From assembly GCF_009936375.1 (NCBI RefSeq), contig NZ_AP022332.1, forward strand, positions 1,359,501 to 1,423,500: a stretch of DNA of 64,000 bases, in the 5' to 3' direction. Positions 18,988 to 28,054 of the stretch are shown here, one piece after another. Within the stretch, counting starts at the first letter, position 1; every line of letters starts with the position of its first letter. A program made the position numbers and the translations under genes. Source of the stretch: Methylosinus sp. C49. Its GTDB lineage: Bacteria > Pseudomonadota > Alphaproteobacteria > Rhizobiales > Beijerinckiaceae. The notes under the pieces were generated by a model. That model was not told the origin of the DNA and searched no databases. It saw only the letters and a program-made list of their open reading frames with translations.

Positions 18988-19500
18988 ATGATCATAGGCT
19001 CATTGCGGCGTAGCGATCTTTCGACCTGCAGGGGATTGCGGAAGTTTCGGATGTTTTGCGCCTCGGGCGCGGTCGCGTTTCCGCTGGCCCTTTTCGCGAC
19101 GGCCACGCTCGCGGCTCCGGCCGCCGCCGCGATAGAGGTGGAGCGCGCCTGGTGCGCAACGCCGCCCAAAGGGGTGAAGATCGGCGCCTGCTATCTGGCC
19201 TTGCGCAATGAGGGGAAGACGGAGGATCGGCTGCTGGGCGTGGAGGCGGACGCCGCCGCTCACGTCGAGATGCATGTGACCAAGATCGCCGATGGCGTCG
19301 GCCGCATGCGCCCGCTCGCCGACGGCGTGGCCCTGCCCGCCGAATCGGTCGTCGACTTCCGCGAGAAGGGCTATCACCTCATGCTGGTGGATCTGCGCGG
19401 CCCGCTCGCGGAAGGCGAGACCGTGCGCGGCACGTTGCGTTTCGAGCGCGCCGGCGCGCAGCCCGTGCTCTTCCATGTCGAGCGGCCCGGCGCGCCTTGA
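18988..19500 (+). CDS. PCuAC copper chaperone (DUF461)
   Basis: The product of about 170 residues has a signal peptide (hydrophobic FPLALFATATLAA, cleavage near AAA) and a cupredoxin-like PCuAC domain. The Cu(I) motif is present as HVEMH, a following Met (GRMRPL) and HLM. PCuAC works with SCO1 to load copper into cytochrome c oxidase, and the divergent SCO1-type gene supports the pairing. ATG 18988 supplies a basic n-region. ATG 19051 is an alternative with a shorter signal peptide. Confidence 0.9.
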   Translation: MIIGSLRRSDLSTCRGLRKFRMFCASGAVAFPLALFATATLAAPAAAAIEVERAWCATPPKGVKIGACYLALRNEGKTEDRLLGVEADAAAHVEMHVTKIADGVGRMRPLADGVALPAESVVDFREKGYHLMLVDLRGPLAEGETVRGTLRFERAGAQPVLFHVERPGAP

Positions 19501-19918
19501 TATTGCCGGGACGGCGGTCGGGATGGTCTAATCGCCGGGCTCCTCTATTTCGACTCACGGTGAGGATCGCGGGGCGGGACCCGACGCTGGCGGCCGGGCG
19601 AAGCGGCCTCGACGCGTTCCGGTCCCGCGCCGATCGAAGCCGCCTGATTGCTCGAGAGCCGTATGCATGAAAATTTACGAAAATCCAAATCCGCGCCGTC
19701 GCGGCGCGAGGAACAGGGGCTCCATTCTTCGCTCACCGAGACGTAAATGGTTGTTCGTCGAGGCGATCTCTTATTGTAACCGCTTCGTCACGATTATGAC
19801 GCAGAAAGCCCTGTCGCTCTCTCGGCCGGTCTTTTCGGCAACAAATTCCCTCCCATAGTGGGTTCATCCCGCATTCAGCCTGGATGCGGGATAGGATCGT
19901 CCTTCGCTCTCATGCTAG
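19501..19918. other. Intergenic region with no recognisable gene
   Basis: This stretch of about 420 bases is less GC-rich in its second half. It contains no open frame with coding character, no tRNA-like fold and no strong hairpin. It presumably holds the promoter of the following NRPS-like gene. Confidence 0.5.
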
Positions 19919-22900
19919 ATGAGCGCGGATTTCCCGCGGATATGTCACGCGATGAATGAGTTGAACCCCAGTTTCGCCAAGAGCGCGCCCCTCGACGGCG
20001 CGCCGCTCGCCCAGGAATCGGCCCGGACAGGGGCCGTGCTGCGCGGTCCGGCCATGCCGCATCTGCTGCGCGACGAGCTGCTCTGCGAGATTTTCGCCGC
20101 CCGCGTCGTCGCCAGCCCCAATGCGCTGGCCATGGCGACCTTGGAGCGGCGCTTCACCTATCGCGAGGTCGATGCGGAGGCCGCGGCCATCGCCTGCGGT
20201 CTCGCCGCCCGCGACATAGGCCCGGGCGATGTGGTCGGCCTGTGGGGCGCGCGCGGGCCGGAGCTGCTGATCGCGCAGATCGCCATCGCCAAGACGGGCG
20301 CCGCTTGGCTGCCCTTCGACGCCGACGCCCCGGTCGACCGCATCGCCGTCTGCCTCGCCGACGCGGGCGCCAAGGCGCTGCTGACCTCCGCCGCCTTCGC
20401 CGGCAAGGCCGCTCCCGTGGTCTCGGTCGAGACGCTGATCGACGCCGAGATCGCGGTCCAGGGCGGCGTCTGCCCCGATCCGCGCGCGCTGGGCGCCACG
20501 GGCGATCATCCGGCCTATCTCATCTACACCTCCGGCTCGACGGGAACGCCCAAGGGCATTGTCGTCACGGCGCGCAACATCTGCCATTATCTGCGCTCGG
20601 CCAATGAGATCTACCAAATCTCGGCCTCCGATGTGGTGTTCCAGGGCGCTTCCGTCGCCTTCGACCTCTCCATGGAGGAGATCTGGATTCCCTATCTCGC
20701 CGGCGCGTCGCTTTTCGTCGCCACGCCGCAGATCATCGGCGAGACCGAGGCGCTGCCCGATATTCTGGAGGAAGCCGGCGTCACCGTGCTCGACACTGTG
20801 CCGACGCTGCTCGCCGCCATGCCGCGCGACGTCGCGACGCTGAAGAAGATCGTGCTCGGCGGCGAGGCCTGCCCGCCTTCGGTGGCGGAACGCTGGACCC
20901 GCATCGGCCGCACCATCTTCAACAGCTACGGTCCCACAGAGGCGACCGTGGTCGCCACCGTCTCCGAGGTCTGGCCCAATGAGACGGTGACGATCGGCAA
21001 GCCGATCCCCAATTACAGCTGCTATGTCGTCGATGAAAATCTGGCGCTGCTGCCGCCGGGCGCGGAGGGCGAGCTGCTGATCGGCGGGCCGGGCGTCGCC
21101 AAGGGCTATTTGCGCCGCGACGAGCTGACGGCCGAGAAGTTCATCGCCAATCCTTTCCCATCGGACGGCTCCGATCCGATCCTCTATCGCTCCGGCGACG
21201 CCGTGATTCTGGACGAGAACGGCGATCTGCATTTTCGCGGCCGCATCGACGATCAGGTGAAGATCCGAGGCTTCCGCGTCGAGCTGGGCGAGATCGAATC
21301 CGCGCTCTCTCGCCTCGACCATATACGTCAGGCGGCGGTGGTTCTGCGCAATGAGAATGGGTTGGACGAGCTCGTCGCCTTTCTCGTCGGCGCGACGGCC
21401 GTGTCGCCGGACCCGCGCGACCTTCGCGCCAAGCTGCGCGAGTTTCTGCCCTCCTATATGGTTCCCGGCCGCTTCGAGATCGTGACCTCTTTGCCGCGCC
21501 TCTCCTCCGGCAAGGTGGACCGCAAGGCGTTGAAGCGCGCGCCGCTCACCGCCCCGCTGATCGACACGGAGGCGCAGGAGGAGCCGCGCACCAAGACGGA
21601 GGCCGCGCTGCTCGACGCCGCCAAGCGCGTGCTGCCGCCCGGCGCCATTCCCTTCGACGCGGATTTCTTCACCGATCTCGGCGGCCATTCGCTGCTCGCC
21701 GCGCGATTCGTCTCGGTGGTGCGCGAGACGGCGCATCTTTCCTCGATCACGCTGCAGGACCTCTATTCGGAGCGCAATCTGCGCGCGCTCGCCGCTCATC
21801 TCGACGGCAAGGCTGCGATGGCCGGGCCGCCGCGCGATCTCTCCTTCACGCCGCCGCCGCTGCTGCGGCGCTTCCTCTGCGGCCTCGCCCAGGCCGCGGC
21901 GCTGCCCTTCATCCTCGCTTTCGTGACCTCGCAGTGGCTCGGCGTCTTCGTCTCCTATCAGCTGCTCACCTCGCCGGACGCGAATATCCTCGAGGAAGTG
22001 GCGGCGCTGCTCGGCGTCTATATGTGCGTCAACATCGCCACTGTGGCGGTGTCGATCCTCGGCAAATGGCTGGTCATCGGCCGCACCAAGCCGGGGCGCT
22101 ATCCGCTATGGGGCGTCTATTACTATCGCTGGTGGCTGGCGCAGCGCCTCATGGGCCTCACCCACGCCAAATGGTTCCAGTGCTCGCCCTTGATGCGCCT
22201 CTATCTTTCCGCCCTCGGCGCGAAGATCGGCGAGGACGCCATCATCGGCGAATTGGACGTCGGCGCGATCGATCTCGTCAGCATCGGCGATGGCGCGAGC
22301 CTCGGCTCCAAGCTGAAGCTCGCCAACGCCCGCGTCGTCGGCAATGAGCTGATCATCGGGACGATCGAGATCGGCGCGGACGCCTATGTCGGCACTTCCT
22401 GCGTGATCGAGGAGAATGTCGTCATCGGCGAGGGCGGGGCCCTCGAGGATCTGACCTCGGTTCCCGCCGGCTCGCATATCGGCGCCTATCAAATTTGGGA
22501 CGGATCGCCGGCGCGCTACAAGGGCGATGTCGACGCCCGGACGCTCGATCCGCAATCGACGGCCTCGACGCCGCAACGGCTCGCCATGGGCTTTATGTTC
22601 ACCGTGCTGGTGCTGGCGCTGCCGCCGCTCGGCCTGCTGCCGATCTTCCCGGCCTTTTGGGTGTTCGACCGTTTCGACAATTGGCTCGGCCTAACGGACG
22701 TCGATCACGCCCTCTATCTCGCCGCCATCCCGGCCTTTGCCTGGCCGACGGCTTTCGTGCTGGTGCTCGTCACCGTGGCCTTCATCGTGGCCTTCCGTTG
22801 GATCGTGCTGCCGCGCGTCTCAGAGGGGACCTATTCGGTGTGGTCCGGCTTCTATCTGCGCAAATGGGCGGTGGCGCTCGCCACCGAGGTGACGCTGGAG

Positions 22901-24049
22901 ACGCTCTCCTCGCTCTTCGCCACCCTCTATATGCGCACCTGGTATCGGCTGATGGGCGCTAAGATCGGCAAGGATTCGGAGATTTCGACCAATCTCTCCG
23001 GCCGCTACGATCTCGTCGAGATCGGCGAGAAATGCTTCATCGCCGATGAGGTGGTGCTCGGCGACGAGGATATGCGCCGCGGCTGGATGTATCTGAAGAA
23101 AGTGAAGACCGGCGCGCGCGTCTTCGTCGGCAATGACGCCGTGGTGCCGCCGGGCTCGGAAATCCCCAATGGCGCGCTGATCGGCATCAAATCCAAGCCG
23201 CCGGCCAATAGCGAGCTCTCCGAGGGCGACACCTGGTTCGGCTCGCCGCCGATGAAGCTCCCCGTGCGCCAGACCTTCGACGGCGGCGGCGCCGCCTGGA
23301 CCTATCAGCCGCCTTTCTGGAAGAAAGCGGCGCGCGCGGTCTATGAGGCGATCAACGTCTCGCTGCCGACCATGCTGTTCATCACTTTCGGCACTTGGGC
23401 CGTGGAGAGCTTCGGCCAAAAGCTCATCGACGGCGATTATTGGGCGGTGTTCTGGCTGTTCGTGCTTTCTTCGACGCTCATTTCGCTCGGCATGACGCTG
23501 GTCGTGGTGGCGGTGAAATGGCTGACCATGGGGCGCTATGAGCCGCAGGTGAAGCCCATGTGGTCCTTCTGGGCCATGCGCACCGAGGCCTGCGCCGTCC
23601 TCTATTGGGGCCTCGCCGGCAAAATCCTGCTCGAGCATTTGCGCGGCACGCCCTTCCTGCCCTGGATGCTGCGCCTGTTCGGCTCGAAATTCGGCAAGGG
23701 CGTGTTCATGGACATGACCGACATCACCGAATTCGACTGCGTGAGCGTCGGCGATTATGCGGCGCTCAATCAGGTGGCGGCGCTGCAGACGCATCTCTAC
23801 GAGGACCGGGTGATGAAGGTCGGCCGCGTCGAGATCGGCCGCGGCGTCACCGTCGGCGCCGGCTCCACCGTGCTCTACGACACCCATGTCGGCGATTTCG
23901 CCCGGCTCGGCCCACTCACCGTGGTGATGAAGGGCGAGAAGATTCCGGCGCATTCCGAATGGATCGGCGCGCCGGCCGAGCCGGCTGCGCCGCCCGCGAC
24001 GACGCGCGCTGTGGCGGAGACGCAGCGCGTGGCCAGCAAAGCGGCGTGA
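19919..24049 (+). CDS. Single-module NRPS-like membrane enzyme (poly-amino-acid synthetase type)
   Basis: The 1376-residue protein starts with an adenylation domain (about 40-550) that has YTSGSTGTPKG, FNSYGPTEATV, YRSGD and the Asp of AFDLSMEEIW that fixes an alpha-amino group. A carrier domain follows, with its phosphopantetheine Ser in DLGGHSLLAA (about 590). The remainder alternates membrane helices with three left-handed beta-helix (hexapeptide) segments, for example IGEDAIIGELDVG and IGKDSEIS. There is no condensation or thioesterase domain. This is the layout of the NRPS terminal-domain family that includes epsilon-poly-lysine synthetase. The substrate is not predicted. No tailoring or export gene lies beside it. 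ATG 19952 is an alternative start. Confidence 0.85.
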   Translation: MSADFPRICHAMNELNPSFAKSAPLDGAPLAQESARTGAVLRGPAMPHLLRDELLCEIFAARVVASPNALAMATLERRFTYREVDAEAAAIACGLAARDIGPGDVVGLWGARGPELLIAQIAIAKTGAAWLPFDADAPVDRIAVCLADAGAKALLTSAAFAGKAAPVVSVETLIDAEIAVQGGVCPDPRALGATGDHPAYLIYTSGSTGTPKGIVVTARNICHYLRSANEIYQISASDVVFQGASVAFDLSMEEIWIPYLAGASLFVATPQIIGETEALPDILEEAGVTVLDTVPTLLAAMPRDVATLKKIVLGGEACPPSVAERWTRIGRTIFNSYGPTEATVVATVSEVWPNETVTIGKPIPNYSCYVVDENLALLPPGAEGELLIGGPGVAKGYLRRDELTAEKFIANPFPSDGSDPILYRSGDAVILDENGDLHFRGRIDDQVKIRGFRVELGEIESALSRLDHIRQAAVVLRNENGLDELVAFLVGATAVSPDPRDLRAKLREFLPSYMVPGRFEIVTSLPRLSSGKVDRKALKRAPLTAPLIDTEAQEEPRTKTEAALLDAAKRVLPPGAIPFDADFFTDLGGHSLLAARFVSVVRETAHLSSITLQDLYSERNLRALAAHLDGKAAMAGPPRDLSFTPPPLLRRFLCGLAQAAALPFILAFVTSQWLGVFVSYQLLTSPDANILEEVAALLGVYMCVNIATVAVSILGKWLVIGRTKPGRYPLWGVYYYRWWLAQRLMGLTHAKWFQCSPLMRLYLSALGAKIGEDAIIGELDVGAIDLVSIGDGASLGSKLKLANARVVGNELIIGTIEIGADAYVGTSCVIEENVVIGEGGALEDLTSVPAGSHIGAYQIWDGSPARYKGDVDARTLDPQSTASTPQRLAMGFMFTVLVLALPPLGLLPIFPAFWVFDRFDNWLGLTDVDHALYLAAIPAFAWPTAFVLVLVTVAFIVAFRWIVLPRVSEGTYSVWSGFYLRKWAVALATEVTLETLSSLFATLYMRTWYRLMGAKIGKDSEISTNLSGRYDLVEIGEKCFIADEVVLGDEDMRRGWMYLKKVKTGARVFVGNDAVVPPGSEIPNGALIGIKSKPPANSELSEGDTWFGSPPMKLPVRQTFDGGGAAWTYQPPFWKKAARAVYEAINVSLPTMLFITFGTWAVESFGQKLIDGDYWAVFWLFVLSSTLISLGMTLVVVAVKWLTMGRYEPQVKPMWSFWAMRTEACAVLYWGLAGKILLEHLRGTPFLPWMLRLFGSKFGKGVFMDMTDITEFDCVSVGDYAALNQVAALQTHLYEDRVMKVGRVEIGRGVTVGAGSTVLYDTHVGDFARLGPLTVVMKGEKIPAHSEWIGAPAEPAAPPATTRAVAETQRVASKAA

Positions 24050-24063
24050 CGCCGCGGCCGCTT

Positions 24064-24124
24064 CTCGAGGTCTGAAAGGCTCGTGGTCCGACGCCCATAC
24101 TGGACCGCGAGCCTTCAGGCTCGC
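24064..24124. repeat. REP-like palindromic repeat pair (one copy decayed)
   Basis: The right-hand copy (24102-24124) is GGACC followed by the hairpin GCGAGCC-TTCA-GGCTCGC. The left-hand copy (24064-24089) is an inverted, degenerate version. Exact copies of the unit occur at 43431-43488 and 53308-53430. It lies between the NRPS-like gene and the convergent DinB gene. Confidence 0.85.
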
Positions 24125-24135
24125 ATCCGAGCGCC

Positions 24136-24630
24136 TCACATGAAGATCAGATCCGTATCCTGCGGCCGCGCGCCGGCTGGGGTCAGCATCGCATGGACCT
24201 GTCCGCGATGATGGGTCTGGTGGTTGAAGATATGGGCGACGATGAGCTTGCGCGGCTTGGCGATCTGCGCCTGCAAAGCGCCAGAATACCAGGAAAAATC
24301 GCCATCGAGCGCCGCCGCGTCGAGCGCATCGGCCCAGGCGATCAGCCGCGAATCCATCGCCGCGCGCTCCTCCTTCAACGCCGCCCAATCTGTGCGGAAA
24401 GACGCCGATTCCCCCAGAGGAACATTGGGGTTCGGCCCGCCGGCGACGCGGCACATCCACATCGTATCGGCCCAGAGCAGATGATTGAGCGTGCCGTGGA
24501 TCGATTTGAAGAAGGCGCCGCGATCGGCGCGCCGCGCTTCATCGGAGAGCGTATCGGCCGCGGCGTAGAGGCTCTCATTCTGCCAGGCGTTATAACGCGC
24601 CATTTTCTGCGCGAAGGCGGGGGAGATCAT
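24136..24630 (-). CDS. DinB/YfiT family protein
   Basis: The 164-residue protein has the four-helix DinB fold with its metal-binding His triad: the His in [10 protein letters not shown] and the two in [11 protein letters not shown]. Members of this family are metal-dependent hydrolases or thiol-dependent transferases of mostly unknown substrate. The gene is monocistronic, convergent with the NRPS-like gene and divergent from aroC. Confidence 0.88.
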   Translation of the reverse strand: MISPAFAQKMARYNAWQNESLYAAADTLSDEARRADRGAFFKSIHGTLNHLLWADTMWMCRVAGGPNPNVPLGESASFRTDWAALKEERAAMDSRLIAWADALDAAALDGDFSWYSGALQAQIAKPRKLIVAHIFNHQTHHRGQVHAMLTPAGARPQDTDLIFM

Positions 24631-24759
24631 TCGGTCGGGTCCTTGTCTGCCGTCAGCTGCAGTTTAGGACATGACGGCGCGGCTTCGCCATTGGCGTTTG
24701 ACCCGGCGGCGGGGGGCGCCTACAACCGGCTTCGACGCACAAGTGACCGGCTCCCCTCA

Positions 24760-25848
24760 ATGTCCCACAATAGTTTCGGCCATCTCTTCCGCATCACCAC
24801 CTTCGGCGAGAGCCATGGGCCGGCGCTCGGCGTCGTCGTCGACGGCTGCCCGCCGGGGCTGGAACTGACCGAGGCCGAGATTCAGCTCTTTCTCGACAAG
24901 CGCCGCCCCGGCCAGTCGCGCTTCACCACGCAGCGGCAGGAGCCGGATGCGGTGAAGATTCTCTCCGGCGTCTTCGCCGATTCCGCGGGCCGCCAAGTAA
25001 CGACCGGGACGCCGATCGCGCTGCTGATCGAGAACACCGACCAGCGCTCAAAGGATTATGGCGATATCGCCGAGAAATACCGCCCCGGCCACGCCGATTA
25101 CGCCTATGACGCGAAATATGGAATTCGCGATTATCGCGGCGGCGGCCGCTCCTCGGCGCGCGAGACGGCCGCGCGCGTCGCCGCGGGCGCCGTGGCGCGC
25201 AAAGTGCTCGCCGGCGTCGCCATACGCGGCGCACTGGTGCAGATCGGCCCGCATAAAATCGACCGCACTCGCTTCGACTGGGCGGAGGTGGAGAAGAACC
25301 AGCTGTTCTGCCCGGATGCGGAGACTGCGAAGCTCTGGGCCGATTATCTCGACGGCGTGCGCAAATCCGGCTCGTCTATCGGGGCGGTGATCGAGGTGGT
25401 GGCCGAAGGCGTGCCCGCCGGCTGGGGCGCGCCCATCTATGGCAAGCTCGACTCCGATCTCGCCAGCGCCCTCATGTCGATCAACGCTGTGAAGGGGGTG
25501 GAGATCGGCGCCGGCTTCGCCGCGGCCGAGCTCTCCGGCGAAGCCAACGCCGATGAGATGCGCGCCGGGCCAGACGGCAAGCCCGAGTTCCTCTCCAATC
25601 AGGCCGGCGGCGTGCTCGGCGGCATATCGACCGGCCAGCCGATCGTCGCGCGTTTCGCGGTCAAGCCCACCTCCTCGATACTGACGCCGCGCCGCACCAT
25701 CGACCGCAAAGGACAGGAGACGGAGATCGTCACCAAAGGCCGCCACGACCCCTGCGTCGGCATTCGCGCCGTGCCGGTGGGCGAGGCGATGATGGCGATT
25801 GTGCTGGCAGACCATTTCCTGCGGCACAGGGGGCAGGTGGGCGGCTAG
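24760..25848 (+). CDS. aroC: Chorismate synthase
   Basis: The 362-residue enzyme matches full-length AroC, beginning [20 protein letters not shown]. It shows [13 protein letters not shown], the [11 protein letters not shown] loop and RHDPCVGIR near the C-terminus. It performs the last common step of aromatic biosynthesis, turning EPSP into chorismate with reduced FMN as cofactor. The gene appears to be transcribed alone. The longer open frame upstream overlaps the DinB gene antisense and was discarded. Confidence 0.97.
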   Translation: MSHNSFGHLFRITTFGESHGPALGVVVDGCPPGLELTEAEIQLFLDKRRPGQSRFTTQRQEPDAVKILSGVFADSAGRQVTTGTPIALLIENTDQRSKDYGDIAEKYRPGHADYAYDAKYGIRDYRGGGRSSARETAARVAAGAVARKVLAGVAIRGALVQIGPHKIDRTRFDWAEVEKNQLFCPDAETAKLWADYLDGVRKSGSSIGAVIEVVAEGVPAGWGAPIYGKLDSDLASALMSINAVKGVEIGAGFAAAELSGEANADEMRAGPDGKPEFLSNQAGGVLGGISTGQPIVARFAVKPTSSILTPRRTIDRKGQETEIVTKGRHDPCVGIRAVPVGEAMMAIVLADHFLRHRGQVGG

Positions 25849-25868
25849 GGACGGATTGCGCCAGAAAC

Positions 25869-25879
25869 ACCATTATGGT
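25869..25879. promoter_or_regulatory. Candidate mqsRA autoregulatory operator
   Basis: ACCATTATGGT is an 11-base palindrome with a one-base centre, 8 bases before the mqsR start codon. Antitoxin MqsA normally represses its own operon at such a site. The match is positional, not to the E. coli operator sequence. Confidence 0.4.
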
Positions 25880-25887
25880 AGTTTTCT

Positions 25888-26205
25888 ATGTCCGAGAAAC
25901 GGAAGCCGTCGCATGACCTCGCGCGCTTCAAGCAAATTTGTGGCGATCCGGATCGGCTGACGATCACCCGCGCGGCGCTGACCTCTGCGGCGCGCCTCGG
26001 CTTCGGACGTATCGAGATCGCTGCGACAATTCGGAGCATGGAGCGACGGCACTTTTACAAGTCGATGACGTCCTTCGCCGATCATCGTCAATGGCAGGAC
26101 GTCTATCGCGCCCCGTCGTCCGCGGGCGTGATCTATGTAAAGTTTACCGACGATGTCGTGACCGAATTCATTCTGTTGTCGTTCAAGGAGAAAGACGATG
26201 GATGA
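25888..26205 (+). CDS. mqsR: MqsR-family mRNA interferase toxin
   Basis: The 105-residue protein aligns clearly with E. coli MqsR. It has HFYKSMTSFADHRQWQDVY and IYVKFT, containing the Lys, Gln and Tyr of the RNase site, and ends LLSFKEK. MqsR cleaves mRNA at GCU-type codons as a ribosome-independent interferase. It overlaps the antitoxin gene by 8 bases. The toxin-first order is normal for this family. Confidence 0.93.
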   Translation: MSEKRKPSHDLARFKQICGDPDRLTITRAALTSAARLGFGRIEIAATIRSMERRHFYKSMTSFADHRQWQDVYRAPSSAGVIYVKFTDDVVTEFILLSFKEKDDG

Positions 26206-26620
26206 GCGTATATCGCCATTGACGGGTCGGACTCTGAAGCGAGACGTCCGGCCTTTGGAGCTGCGCTACAAAGAGTCCTCCGTCCGCATAGATATGCCCG
26301 GCTGGTATGGCGAGGATGATGAGGACGCGCTGCATTCCGGCGAGGATATGAAGGTCTCCGATCGCGCCCTGTGCCGCTTGAAGGCGCGCGCCGAAGGTTT
26401 GCTGCAGGCCGAGGACATCCGCCGCATCCGCAAGAAGCTCGGCCTCACGCAAAAGCGCGCTAGCGAAATTATCGGCGGCGGCGCCAACGCCTTTCAAAAA
26501 TACGAGGCCGGAGACATTCTCGTCAGCCGGGCGATGAGCAATCTCCTTCTTCTGCTGGATCGCCAGCCGGATTTGCTGAAAGTGATCGAGGAGACAGGCG
26601 GCGAAGCGAGCGCGGCGTGA
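26198..26620 (+). CDS. mqsA: MqsA-family antitoxin without zinc cysteines
   Basis: The 140-residue protein has an HTH-XRE domain in its C-terminal half, with the family signature ASEIIGGGANAFQKYE. E. coli MqsA begins with a CPVC zinc knuckle. Here the start is MDERISPLTGRTL, so both early cysteines are replaced and the N-terminal domain cannot bind zinc in the same way. It should bind MqsR and repress the operon. Its TGA stop overlaps the GTG start of the following deacetylase gene. Confidence 0.9.
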   Translation: MDERISPLTGRTLKRDVRPLELRYKESSVRIDMPGWYGEDDEDALHSGEDMKVSDRALCRLKARAEGLLQAEDIRRIRKKLGLTQKRASEIIGGGANAFQKYEAGDILVSRAMSNLLLLLDRQPDLLKVIEETGGEASAA

Positions 26621-27624
26621 CCGTTTCGCTCACGCGTCGAACGCTCTGTTTCGGCGCGCCCATGGCCATGATCGGGCGCGCCGTCGCCTCGGATTCGACA
26701 ACCCTCCTCGTCACCCACGCTACCGGCCTCGCGCATGAGGTCGGCGCAGGCCGTCCCGACCAGCCGCAGCGGCTGCGCGCCATCGTCGCCGCCCTGAACG
26801 GTGACGCCTTCGCCGCGCTGCGCCGCGCCGAGGCGCCGGAAGCCTCGCGCGAGGCGATCCTCGCCGTTCACGCGCCGTCTCTGCTCGAGCGTCTCGAGAA
26901 GGCCGCGCCGCAAAGCGGGCTCGCGACGCTCGATCCCGATATCGTCATGAGCCCGGGCTCGCTCGAGGCCGCGCTGCACGCCGCCGGCGGCGCGGCCTTC
27001 GCTGTCGACGCGGTGATGCGCAAAGCCGTGCGCAACGCTTTCGTCGCCATGCGCCCGCCCGGCCATCATGCGACGCGCGACGCCGCCATGGGCTTCTGCT
27101 TCTTCAACAACGCCGCCATCGCCGCGCGCCACGCCATCGCTGCCCATGGAGCCGAGCGCGTCGCCATCGTCGATTTCGACGTGCATCATGGCAATGGATT
27201 GCAGGAGATCTTCTGGTCCGACCGAAAAGTCCTCTATTGCTCCTCGCATCAATCGCCGCATTATCCTTTCACCGGCGCCGCGAGCGAGCGCGGCGCACAT
27301 GACAACATCGTCAACGCTCCTCTCGCCAAAGGCTCCGGCGGCCGCGAGTTCGCGCAGGCTTGGACGCAGGCGATTCTCCCGCGCCTCGACGATTTTGCGC
27401 CGGACATCCTCCTCATTTGCGCCGGTTTCGACGGGCATTTGCACGATCCTCTCGGCGGCTTGCGCCTGCAAAGACAGGACTTCGCCGAGCTTACGCTGCG
27501 CCTCGCAGAGATCGCCGCGCGCCGCTGTGACGGGCGCGTCGTCTCAATGCTCGAGGGCGGCTATCGGCCGGACGATCTCGCCGCTTGCGTCGCCGCTCAT
27601 GTCGGCGCGCTGATGGGGGCGTGA
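26617..27624 (+). CDS. Histone deacetylase family protein with possible Tat signal
   Basis: The 335-residue product has all HDAC/APAH motifs: RPPGHHA, GFCFFNNAA, VDFDVHHGNG, CAGFDGHLHDPLGG and LEGGYRPD. It is a paralogue of the enzyme at 3113-4045 but has an extra N-terminus, SLTRRTLCFGAPMAMIGRA, that looks like a twin-arginine signal peptide with cleavage near VAS. If so, it acts in the periplasm, perhaps on acetylated amines or sugars rather than proteins. The GTG start overlaps the mqsA stop (GTGA), so it may be translated as a third gene of the mqsRA operon. Without the signal, an internal ATG (26662) could be used. Confidence 0.85.
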   Translation: MTVSLTRRTLCFGAPMAMIGRAVASDSTTLLVTHATGLAHEVGAGRPDQPQRLRAIVAALNGDAFAALRRAEAPEASREAILAVHAPSLLERLEKAAPQSGLATLDPDIVMSPGSLEAALHAAGGAAFAVDAVMRKAVRNAFVAMRPPGHHATRDAAMGFCFFNNAAIAARHAIAAHGAERVAIVDFDVHHGNGLQEIFWSDRKVLYCSSHQSPHYPFTGAASERGAHDNIVNAPLAKGSGGREFAQAWTQAILPRLDDFAPDILLICAGFDGHLHDPLGGLRLQRQDFAELTLRLAEIAARRCDGRVVSMLEGGYRPDDLAACVAAHVGALMGA

Positions 27625-27732
27625 GAATTCCGTCCTCGCCCGGCGCGTGCGTGGGCGCACATCAATGACGATCTCGATCATGGCATCTCTACATCAGAGA
27701 CGTCGTGCAACAATTGGTGATGGGAGAAAACA

Positions 27733-28044
27733 ATGGAACTCGGCAGGAGCGAATGGATCCAGGCTCGCGCGCAAATGATCGGCAAGCGCGCGCTCATCGG
27801 CCTCACCCGCGTGACGCCGCATGGCAAGGTGCTGCGCCAGATGTTCGGCACGATCGCCGCGATCGACGGAACCGGCGTCGATATCGAGCTCGAAGGCAAG
27901 GACGCCGGCCGCAAGGTCCGCCTGCCGCCGGACCTCGGCCGTTTTCGCATCGCCGGCCCCGGCGATTATCTGCTGTGGGAGACGGGCGAGATTCTCGCGG
28001 ACCCCGATTTCGTCGGCGCCTTCACCGTCAACGAAGCGGCGTAA
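27733..28044 (+). CDS. Conserved-looking hypothetical protein
   Basis: I do not recognise this 103-residue protein. It begins MELGRSEWIQARAQMIGK and has alternating beta-strand character (GTIAAIDGTGVDIELEGK), which suggests a small SH3- or Lsm-like barrel. It has no signal peptide, membrane segment or cysteine. It is preceded by GGGAGAAAACA, a fair ribosome-binding site, and stands alone, convergent with the glycosidase gene. Confidence 0.75.
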   Translation: MELGRSEWIQARAQMIGKRALIGLTRVTPHGKVLRQMFGTIAAIDGTGVDIELEGKDAGRKVRLPPDLGRFRIAGPGDYLLWETGEILADPDFVGAFTVNEAA

Positions 28045-28054
28045 GCGGCGCGCG

